This document shows positions 34,710 to 41,853 of a DNA stretch of 64,000 nucleotides, one piece after another. A program made the translations under genes and the position numbers. The notes under the pieces are model-generated. The model saw only the letters and a list, made by a program, of their open reading frames with translations, ran no database searches and was not told the origin of the DNA. Position 1 is the stretch's first letter. Each line of letters starts with the position of its first letter. The stretch covers positions 1 to 64,000 of the forward strand of contig JAUEPE010000002.1 of the NCBI GenBank assembly GCA_030403585.1, written 5' to 3'. This DNA comes from Frankia sp. RB7 (GTDB lineage Bacteria; Pseudomonadota; Alphaproteobacteria; Rhizobiales; Xanthobacteraceae).

Positions 34710-36935
34710 TTGACCGTCGGCTCGCGCGCCTTCCAGAACGCAAGGCTCCAGAAGAAGTTCAAGAAAGAGGCGGATGCCGTGCTGGCGGCGGCCCACCAGG
34801 CCTATGGCAACGGGCGGCTCGCCGACGTCGAGACGCTGTGCCGGCGGATCCTGGAGGTGCTGCCCGATCATTTCGACACGCTGCATCTTCTCGGGGTCAG
34901 TCTCAGCAGCGATCCGAAGCGGCTCAAGGAGGCCGAGCAGGTCCTGCGTGCCGCGATCGCGGTCAGCCCGCGCGCGGCCAACGTCTATTGCGACCTCGGC
35001 ACGGTGCTGTTCGACCTCAAGCGCTTTGAGGACGCGCGGGCCTGTCAGGAGAAGGGCATTGCGCTCAATCCGAACTTCCCGATGGCGCTGACCAATCTCG
35101 GCAATACGTTGATGCATCTGGGGCTGCCGCTGGAGGCGCTCGAACTGCACGAGCGCGCCATCCGGTTGAAGCCCGACTATGCCGACGCCTATTGCAACCG
35201 CGGCATGGTCGAGCTGCGGATCTGGCACTCCGAGCAGGGCTTGCAAAGCTTCGAGCGGGCGCTGGCGTTTCAGCCGAAGCATCAGGAGGCGTTGGCCGGC
35301 CGAGGCATGGCCCTGCTGGAGTTGCGCGACTACGCCGCCGCGGAAACCGCCCTGAACACGGCGCTGGCGATGAAGCCGGGCAATGCCAAGGTCCTGGCCC
35401 ATCGGGCGCGGCTCCATCTCCGGCTGCTGCGGCTCGAACAGGCCGAGCGCGACGTCGAGGCGGCGCTCGCGATCGCGCCGACGCTCGAACTGGCGCTACG
35501 CGAAAAGGCGCTCGTCAGTCTCCTCCTGCACAAGCCGACGCAGGCGATGGCCGCCTGCAAGACGCTGCTCGAGCAGAATCCCAAGTCGGAGATCGCGATC
35601 AGCCTGATGGGATCGTGCTTTGCCAGCCACGGCGAGATCGCGACCGCGATCGAACATTTCGATCGGGCGCTTGAGCTCAAGCCCGACTTCGAGGATGCGA
35701 TCAACAGGAAGATTTTTGCGCTCGACTTCCTGCCCGGCGCCGATTTCGCGATGTTGCAGGGCGCGCGCAAATATTGGTGGGACAACATCGGCGCCAGGAT
35801 TCCGCAACGGCCGCTTCGGCCGCGCGAGCTCGATCCCGAGAGGCGCCTGGTGGTGGGGTACGTGTCTGCCGATTTCAGGCGACACTCGGCCGGCTTCATC
35901 TTCATGCCGGTACTGCGCCATGGCGATCACGCCAATTTCGAGATCGTCTGCTATTCGTCGTCGCCGCTCCAGGACGAGATGACCGACGAGTTCCGCTCGT
36001 TCGCGGATCGCTGGGTCGATGCGGTGCTGCTGTCCGACGAGCAATTGACGGACCGCATCGAGGAAGACGGGATCGACATCCTGGTCGATCTCTCCGGTCA
36101 CTCCGGCGGCACCCGCCTTGGAATGTTCTCGCGCAAGCCCGCGCCGATCCAGGTCTCGGCCTGGGGCGCGCCGACCGGCACGGGTCTGAAGACCATCGAC
36201 TATATCTTCGCTGACCCCGTCACGATTCCTGAAGGAGCGCGGTCCGAGTTCGCCGAAAAGATCCACGACCTGCCGTGCATGCTGACGATATCAGAGCCTG
36301 CGCCGGGTCTGTACCGGCCGGACTTGCCAATGCTGCGCAACGGCTACGTCACCTTCGGCACCTTCAACCGGATCGACAAGATCTCCAACGAGGTGCTACC
36401 GGTTTGGTCGAGGCTGCTGCGCGAGCTGCCGGGATCGAAGCTCGTCGTCAAGCACGCTGCGCTCGACGATGTGGGCCTTCGCGACGGCCTGGTCGCCCGT
36501 TTCGCCGAACATGGCGTCAACCCGGACAGCGTGACCTGCCTGGGGGGAAGTCCGCGCGACGAGCACCTTGGCGAGTATGCCCAGATCGACATCTCGCTCG
36601 ATCCGTTCCCACAGAACGGCGGCGCCGGCACCTGGGAATCCCTGCACATGGGCGTGCCCGTCATCGCCAAGCTCGGCCAGACGACCTCGGGCCGGGCGGC
36701 GGGCGGCATCCTCAAGGCGATTGGCCTCGACGACTGGGTCGCGGAGGATGACGAAACCTACCTCGCGATTGCAAGGCGGTTCGCGGCGGACCCGGCTGCG
36801 CTGGCCGCTTTGCGGCAGGAGCTGCCGGCCCGGATCGCGGCCTCGGCGGCGGGCAATGGCGCGACCTACACGCGCCACGTCGAAGCGGCCTACCGCCAGT
36901 TCTGGCGGGAGTATTGCGCGGCACAGGCCCACTGA
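34710..36935 (+). CDS. SPINDLY-like TPR protein with O-GlcNAc transferase (GT41) domain
   Basis: A 741-residue putative protein O-glycosyltransferase. Residues about 20-350 are tandem tetratricopeptide repeats (AYGNGRLADVETLCRRIL, then regular 34-residue units such as ALERHERAIRLKPDYADAYC-type). Residues about 370-720 are the GT41 catalytic region, with SADFRRHSAGF (catalytic-type histidine), DLSGHSGGTRLGMF, SAWGAPTGTG and DPFPQNGGAGTWESLHMGVPVI, the UDP-sugar site. The start is TTG at 34710. It is isolated between tRNA-Asp and a small gene, so its protein targets are unknown. Confidence 0.88.
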   Translation: MTVGSRAFQNARLQKKFKKEADAVLAAAHQAYGNGRLADVETLCRRILEVLPDHFDTLHLLGVSLSSDPKRLKEAEQVLRAAIAVSPRAANVYCDLGTVLFDLKRFEDARACQEKGIALNPNFPMALTNLGNTLMHLGLPLEALELHERAIRLKPDYADAYCNRGMVELRIWHSEQGLQSFERALAFQPKHQEALAGRGMALLELRDYAAAETALNTALAMKPGNAKVLAHRARLHLRLLRLEQAERDVEAALAIAPTLELALREKALVSLLLHKPTQAMAACKTLLEQNPKSEIAISLMGSCFASHGEIATAIEHFDRALELKPDFEDAINRKIFALDFLPGADFAMLQGARKYWWDNIGARIPQRPLRPRELDPERRLVVGYVSADFRRHSAGFIFMPVLRHGDHANFEIVCYSSSPLQDEMTDEFRSFADRWVDAVLLSDEQLTDRIEEDGIDILVDLSGHSGGTRLGMFSRKPAPIQVSAWGAPTGTGLKTIDYIFADPVTIPEGARSEFAEKIHDLPCMLTISEPAPGLYRPDLPMLRNGYVTFGTFNRIDKISNEVLPVWSRLLRELPGSKLVVKHAALDDVGLRDGLVARFAEHGVNPDSVTCLGGSPRDEHLGEYAQIDISLDPFPQNGGAGTWESLHMGVPVIAKLGQTTSGRAAGGILKAIGLDDWVAEDDETYLAIARRFAADPAALAALRQELPARIAASAAGNGATYTRHVEAAYRQFWREYCAAQAH

Positions 36936-36972
36936 TTCAAGGGCTTGGCCTGAACCCTTCAGAGATTGGCCA

Positions 36973-36999
36973 AAAGCAAAAGGCCGCCCCAGGGCGGCC
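36973..36999 (-). terminator. Terminator after the 67-residue gene
   Basis: On the minus strand GGCCGCCC (36999-36992) pairs with GGGCGGCC (36989-36982), followed by TTTTGCTTTT. The position also lies just after the TPR glycosyltransferase stop. Confidence 0.8.
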
Positions 37000-37030
37000 A
37001 CTTCGTCTCAAACCGGACCTTTTTCCGCAA

Positions 37031-37234
37031 TCAGCGGATCTCAGAGGTGCCCGAGCTCGTGATCACCACCGGCTTGCCGGCCTTGATCACGTGCGTGGAC
37101 TGAGCGGTCTGGCTGTAATCGGCGTTGGTACGGGCTGCGATCCCGAAGGCGGCCACTGCGATACCGGCCACCAGCGCCACCACCACGATCTTCAGGTGGG
37201 TACCCCGATCTGCTGAGTGAATTGAGTGGTTCAT
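37031..37234 (-). CDS. Small single-helix hypothetical protein
   Basis: A 67-residue unrecognised protein. A hydrophobic segment (LKIVVVALVAGIAVAAFGIAA) is flanked by an N-terminal polar start and a C-terminal part with THVIKAGKPVVITSSG. That could be a membrane anchor or signal peptide with a short mature part. GGGAGGC lies upstream of the ATG and a good terminator lies downstream, so expression as its own unit is likely. Confidence 0.65.
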   Translation of the reverse strand: MNHSIHSADRGTHLKIVVVALVAGIAVAAFGIAARTNADYSQTAQSTHVIKAGKPVVITSSGTSEIR

Positions 37235-37483
37235 CGAAGCCTCCCGACGGGCTTTGGCGCCGTCTGTAGGCTGATGTCTTAAGGAGCATCTGTTTCCGGA
37301 TCGTTTCGCGGGTTCCGCAAAATGGTTTCATCCGGCCATTTGGCTGGTTTCGCCGTGGAGCCTTCGGTGGGCGCCAGACCGGCCCTTACCTGCCGCGTAA
37401 TCGCGGGGGCCCATTCCCTTCGCCATGATCGTTTCCATCGTCGGCGACCGATAGGCCGAGCGATCCGGCAAGGGAGAAGTGCC

Positions 37484-38386
37484 ATGAACCGTCGAACAAT
37501 CCTCGAAGCCACGTTGCTTGGAACCGCCTTTGCGGCGTCGGGCGCTACCGCGCCAGTGGCCGCAGCCCAGCAGGCGCGACCGCCCTTTGTGACGGCCAAG
37601 GACGGCACAAAACTGTTCGTGCAGGATTGGGGCAACGGAAAGCCGGTGCTGCTGCTGTCGGCCTGGACCTTCGACGCCAGCAGCTGGGGCAGCCAGATTG
37701 CGGCCCTCGACGCGAAGGGCTTCCGCTGTGTTGCGCCTGACAGGCGCGGGCATGGCCGGTCTGAAATGCCGTCGTCGGGCTATGATCTGGAGACGCTGAC
37801 CGACGACGTCGCCGCTGTCATCGAGGCGCGCGACCTCCGTGACGTCACGCTGGTGGGCTTCTCGATGGGGACGGCTGAGGCGGTGAATTATCTCGGCCGA
37901 TATGGATCGGACCGGATCGCAAGGCTGGTGCTGGTTGCGCCGACGACGCCGTTCCTGGTCAAGACCGAGGACAATCCGGATGCGGTTCCGAAGGCGATGA
38001 TCGAGGCCGACAACGCGGCCGTCGCGCGCGACTTCGCAAAATGGATCGCGGCGAACGAAGCGCCGTTCTTCACGCCAGACACGCCGGAGATCACGCGGAC
38101 CTGGATTCGCGAGATGATGCTGAGTGTGCCGCTGCCGGTGGCGCTGGCGTGCCGCAAGACCACCGCGTTCGCCGATCTACGTGCGGCTGCCGCGAAGATC
38201 GATCGCCCGACGCTGATTCTCCATGGCGACAAGGATGCCAGCGCGCCGCTGCCATTGACGGGCGCCAAGACCGCAAAGCTGATCAAGGGCAGCAAGCTGA
38301 TTATCTACGAAGGCGCGCCGCATCCGCTGCCGCTGACGCACAGCGAGCGGCTGATGGCGGACATGCTCGCCTTCATGGGCGCGTGA
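37484..38386 (+). CDS. Exported alpha/beta hydrolase (arylesterase/haloperoxidase-like)
   Basis: A 300-residue hydrolase with an N-terminal signal that has a twin-arginine look (MNRRTILEATLLGTAFAAS, AxA-type cleavage near residue 26). The nucleophile serine is in GFSMGTAEA, the acid in LHGDKDASAP and the histidine in GAPHPLPLTH, so the triad is complete. The WGNGKPVLLLS N-terminal strand and RGHGRSEMP match the perhydrolase/arylesterase subgroup. The open frame starts at 37322, but the AGGGAGAAG before 37484 and the signal peptide favour this ATG. Confidence 0.85.
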   Translation: MNRRTILEATLLGTAFAASGATAPVAAAQQARPPFVTAKDGTKLFVQDWGNGKPVLLLSAWTFDASSWGSQIAALDAKGFRCVAPDRRGHGRSEMPSSGYDLETLTDDVAAVIEARDLRDVTLVGFSMGTAEAVNYLGRYGSDRIARLVLVAPTTPFLVKTEDNPDAVPKAMIEADNAAVARDFAKWIAANEAPFFTPDTPEITRTWIREMMLSVPLPVALACRKTTAFADLRAAAAKIDRPTLILHGDKDASAPLPLTGAKTAKLIKGSKLIIYEGAPHPLPLTHSERLMADMLAFMGA

Positions 38387-38396
38387 GTTATTTTTC

Positions 38397-38444
38397 GAGC
38401 ATGATCTTTTCGGAAAACCGCTGCACACTTTTCCGGATCATGCT
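38397..38444. repeat. 48-bp dispersed palindromic element, copy 2
   Basis: Same length and nearly the same sequence as 7673-7720, differing at a few central positions. It starts AGCATGATC and ends GATCATGCT. It again lies between convergent genes and touches the stop codon of the minus-strand gene (38444-38446). Confidence 0.8.
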
Positions 38445-39736
38445 CAGTTTGCCCGCGCGATGTCGGTGCGGATGGTGCGCGCCGCCCAGACGAACAGCAG
38501 GGCGCCGAGCGTGGTCGTGACCGCTGCCGAGAGCAGGGAGTAGCGCACGGCGTCGGCGCCGTAGCTGCCCTTCAGCGCATCGTTGACCACGCCGACCGCG
38601 AGCGGGCCGACACCCTGGCCGAAGCAGGTTGCGGTGAGCGCGATCAGCGCGGAGGCGAGCGCGCGCATGCTGGGTTTCGCCACCGTCTGCGCGATCGCAA
38701 AGATCGGCCCGAGATGAAAGCCGACCAGGAACGAGGTCAGAGCCAGCATCGCGACCATCATCGCAAAGTCCTGCGTCAGCATGCACAGCGCAAACACCGG
38801 TCCGGCGAGGCCTGAGGTGATCGCCGGCGCCCATAGCTTCCAGCGGTCGTCGCGGCGGCTGATATTGGCCACCACGAAGCCGCCGAGCAGGGTGCCGGCC
38901 ATGCCGGCGAGCCCCTTGAAGGTGCCGGCATAGGTGCCGATCTCGGCGCTCGACAGATGATGCACGCGCGCCAGGAATGGCGGGATCCAGGCCGCCGTCG
39001 CGTAATTGGTGTAGGTGGTGAGGCAGAAGCCGATCAGCACGATGACGAAGCTTTGCTGCGAGGCGAGAAAGCGCAGCGTCGGGCCGAGCGGCTCGGGCAC
39101 GAAACTCTCCTGCATCGCGCCGCGTTTCGGCTCCGAGATCGTCAGCCACAGGATCAGCGCCAGCAGGATGCCTGGCACGCCCGCGACATAGAAGGCCATC
39201 CGCCAGCCGTAGTGCTGGTTGACGTAGCCGCCGATGAAATAGCCGAGGAAGACGCCGAGATAGGTACCGATGGCGTAGATGCCGAGCGCGCGCGGGCGCT
39301 CGTTCTTGGCAAAGAGATCGGCGACGATCGACTGCGAGGCCGGGGAGCCGGCGGATTCGCCGATGCCGACGCCGATCCTGGCAAAGGCCAGCGCGGTGAC
39401 GTTGGACGCCATGCCGCACAGCGCCGTCATCGCGCTCCAGAACGCGAAGGCAAGCGCCACGATGTTGCGGCGGTTGAGCCGGTCGGCGACGCGTGCGATG
39501 GGAATGCCGAGCAGGGAGTAGCACAGCGCGAAGCCAAAGCCCGCGAGCAGGCCCATCATGGTGTCGCTGAGGTGAAATTCCTTCTTGATCGGCTCGATCA
39601 GGACGTTGAAGATCGTGCGGTCGAGGAAGTTCAGCGCGTAGATGATGGTAAGCAGGCCCAGCACGTAATAGCGCCGCGGCGACGGCGCGGCCGCTGCGGG
39701 CGTTTGCACCGACATCTGTGACGTCACATCGACCAT
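38444..39736 (-). CDS. MFS transporter (sugar/aromatic acid type)
   Basis: A 430-residue twelve-helix major facilitator. The first helix reads YYVLGLLTIIYALNFLDRTIFNVL with the FLDR motif typical of the anion/aromatic-acid cation symporter and spinster-like groups. LGIPIARVADRLNRRNI is the loop 2-3 signature. The ATG at 39736 is preferred over a TTG at 39748. It lies 60 nt after the Rieske oxygenase gene on the same strand, so it probably imports that enzyme's substrate. The substrate is unknown. Confidence 0.88.
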   Translation of the reverse strand: MVDVTSQMSVQTPAAAAPSPRRYYVLGLLTIIYALNFLDRTIFNVLIEPIKKEFHLSDTMMGLLAGFGFALCYSLLGIPIARVADRLNRRNIVALAFAFWSAMTALCGMASNVTALAFARIGVGIGESAGSPASQSIVADLFAKNERPRALGIYAIGTYLGVFLGYFIGGYVNQHYGWRMAFYVAGVPGILLALILWLTISEPKRGAMQESFVPEPLGPTLRFLASQQSFVIVLIGFCLTTYTNYATAAWIPPFLARVHHLSSAEIGTYAGTFKGLAGMAGTLLGGFVVANISRRDDRWKLWAPAITSGLAGPVFALCMLTQDFAMMVAMLALTSFLVGFHLGPIFAIAQTVAKPSMRALASALIALTATCFGQGVGPLAVGVVNDALKGSYGADAVRYSLLSAAVTTTLGALLFVWAARTIRTDIARAN

Positions 39737-39796
39737 CGCTTCCCCCAATTTGACTTTGTTATCTTTATGGGTCCAGCCTTTATTGGAGCTGGTTGC

Positions 39797-40987
39797 TCAA
39801 CCTTCGCGGATGTAATTCCCCGCTTCGAACTCGACCAGCGGCGCACTCTTATCGAACGAAACGCCGACGGGGTCGCGGCCCGCTTCCATCGCTTCGAGCT
39901 GGTCGCTGAGCATACGCCGGATCAGCAGGATGCCGCGGTCGCTCTGGCCGAAATGCTCCTCGGAATGCACCGTCGTCGGGCCCTGGCCGACCTGGGCCTC
40001 GTAGTCGCCGGGGAATTGCTGGTGCTCCTGCTCGGTCATGTCCCACCAGAATTTTCCGTTGAACTTCGAGCGCATCCGGCCGATATCGCCGGAAGTTTTC
40101 ACGCGGCCGGCGACGTAGATGCGGAACGAGGCGTCGTCGATCGGCAGCGTCCAGCCGATCGATTCAACGCGGGCGAACTGCGCCACGCGCGGGTTCGGCA
40201 CCACGCGCAGAGTAGGGAGGGCGGCTTCGGTGACGCGGTAAAACACACGGCCGTCGTCCTGCTTGCGGATCGAGCGCACGGCGATGCCGCGCGGCGTCTT
40301 GTCGAACTTCACCTCCGGCATCGAGGCCATCATGTTGGTGAATTGCGGCCCTGAGAACGAGCCGTGCAGCACCGGCACGTGGTAGGGATCGACCACGTTC
40401 TCGAAATGCTGCAGCCAGTTGCAGGGGATCACCGCAGGACCGCCGCCGCCGATCGAGGAATCGTCGGCCTCGACGAACTCTCCGTCGTCCATGTTTTCGA
40501 GGCACTCGTAGCGCGGCAGCACCGGACGTTTCTCGGCGGGGCCCATATAGGCAAAGATCAGCCCGTAGCGCTCCTCGACCGGGTACCAGGGCTGGCGCAC
40601 CTTGTCCTTGAACTGGCCGCCGTCGGGCTCGCAGGGCTGCTCCAGGCAATGGCCCTCGGTGTCGAACTTCCAGCCGTGATAGCAGCAGCGGATGCCGTCC
40701 TCTTCGACCTTGCCGTAATAGAGCGTGGTGCCGCGGTGGCAGCAGCGGGCATGCAGCAGGCCGACGCGACCGTGCTTGTCGCGGAACAGGATGAGGTCTT
40801 CGCCGAGCGCGCGCACCTTCTTTGGCGTGTCGGTGGCGTCGCTGGTGAGCCCGACCGGATGCCAGTAGCGGCGAAGCAATTCGCCCATCGGCGTGCCGCG
40901 CACGACCGAGGTGAGCTCGGTGCGCGTATGCGCCGGCTTCATTGCATAGGCTGTACCGAGATCGAGATCCCGCTGGGTCACCGTCAT
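39797..40987 (-). CDS. Rieske non-heme iron oxygenase, alpha subunit
   Basis: About 396 residues. An N-terminal Rieske [2Fe-2S] domain has CCHRGTTLYYG and CCYHGWKFDTEG (Cys-X-His ... Cys-X2-His). The catalytic domain carries the mononuclear iron ligands in ENVVDPYHVPVLHG, with a later acidic ligand expected near the end. The layout resembles phthalate 4,5-dioxygenase-like and O-demethylase-type oxygenases. No reductase gene is adjacent, so electrons must come from elsewhere. It is divergent from a MarR regulator, with palindromes between them. The ATG at 40987 was chosen over a start at 41068. Confidence 0.9.
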   Translation of the reverse strand: MTVTQRDLDLGTAYAMKPAHTRTELTSVVRGTPMGELLRRYWHPVGLTSDATDTPKKVRALGEDLILFRDKHGRVGLLHARCCHRGTTLYYGKVEEDGIRCCYHGWKFDTEGHCLEQPCEPDGGQFKDKVRQPWYPVEERYGLIFAYMGPAEKRPVLPRYECLENMDDGEFVEADDSSIGGGGPAVIPCNWLQHFENVVDPYHVPVLHGSFSGPQFTNMMASMPEVKFDKTPRGIAVRSIRKQDDGRVFYRVTEAALPTLRVVPNPRVAQFARVESIGWTLPIDDASFRIYVAGRVKTSGDIGRMRSKFNGKFWWDMTEQEHQQFPGDYEAQVGQGPTTVHSEEHFGQSDRGILLIRRMLSDQLEAMEAGRDPVGVSFDKSAPLVEFEAGNYIREG

Positions 40988-41056
40988 GCTTGTTCCTCCC
41001 GCCGCAGGCCTTGGTGGCCGGGTCGCTTTGCGTTGACCCAGTGAAAAATATTTCGA

Positions 41057-41098
41057 TGACAATGTCAACGATATCCTGAATGCCTCTTAATGGCATTC
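41057..41098. promoter_or_regulatory. Candidate MarR operators in the divergent region
   Basis: TGACA-A-TGTCA (41057-41067) is a perfect palindrome that overlaps a minus-strand TTGACA, a possible -35 for the oxygenase gene. GAATGCC-N7-GGCATTC (41078-41098) is a second inverted repeat 10 nt further on. Both lie between the oxygenase and marR starts. Confidence 0.5.
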
Positions 41099-41165
41099 GG
41101 AACAGGTTGGGGAGGTTGCGCTACCAAGGCTTGGCACGTCCTGGCTTTCTTGGCAGAGGTGGACC

Positions 41166-41681
41166 ATGAGCCAGACATCGAGCACGGACGGGCGTGAATC
41201 GTCCGAAACGGACGACAATCACTCGCCGGCGCCGATCACCGTGATGCTGTCATCACGGCTGATGGTGTTGGCCAATTTGCTCAAGCGCGGTGCGATCCTG
41301 CGCTACAAACGTCTCGCCGGATTGTCCTCGGTCGAGTTCGGTTTGGTCGCCTCGCTCGGCCGGCGGCCGCCGATGAGCGTGGCCCGGCTCGCCGAGGCCG
41401 TCGGTCAGGACAAGGGCCAGATCAGCCGCGCACTGGCCGAGCTGGTCTCGCGCAAGCTGATCGCGAAGTCCGCGAACCCCAAGGACAGCCGCGAGGTGCT
41501 GGTGTCGCTGACGCCTGCCGGGCTCGCCGCGCATGACGCGATCGTCGAAGGCGCGCAAGACCGCAACCGGATGCTGCTCGAGCAATTGAGCGATGACGAG
41601 CTCGAAGCGTTGCTTGTGCAGATCGATCGTCTCACCGCGACGGCGGAAGCGATGCTCGAAGCCGAGAAAACTTCGCGCTGA
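41166..41681 (+). CDS. MarR-family transcriptional regulator
   Basis: A 171-residue winged-helix repressor. After a polar N-terminus of about 30 residues comes the MarR core: SVARLAEAVGQDKGQISRALAELVSRKLI is the recognition helix region, and SANPKDSREVLVSLTPAG the wing. C-terminal helices for dimerisation follow. It is divergent from the Rieske oxygenase/MFS pair and probably represses them until an aromatic ligand binds. AGAGGTGGACC precedes the ATG. Confidence 0.9.
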   Translation: MSQTSSTDGRESSETDDNHSPAPITVMLSSRLMVLANLLKRGAILRYKRLAGLSSVEFGLVASLGRRPPMSVARLAEAVGQDKGQISRALAELVSRKLIAKSANPKDSREVLVSLTPAGLAAHDAIVEGAQDRNRMLLEQLSDDELEALLVQIDRLTATAEAMLEAEKTSR

Positions 41682-41714
41682 TCGCGCAGCAATCTCTGGA
41701 AATATTCGATTGCT

Positions 41715-41746
41715 TCTAAGAGCCCCTCTAAGAGTTGTTCTAAGAG
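41715..41746 (+). repeat. Three direct repeats TCTAAGAG with 12-bp period
   Basis: Exact copies at 41715-41722, 41727-41734 and 41739-41746. They lie upstream of the TonB receptor gene and 34 nt after the marR stop. One and a bit helical turns between copies suggests a cooperative protein-binding array controlling the receptor. Confidence 0.75.
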
Positions 41747-41853
41747 GTTTTCAATTAGGGGAACCGCGCTCTCTCACATAAGCGTCGCCTGAAACGCATG
41801 CCGTTGGGGGAACAACGGCATGACGCATCAGACAGACATTTTGGGGTGGCGCG

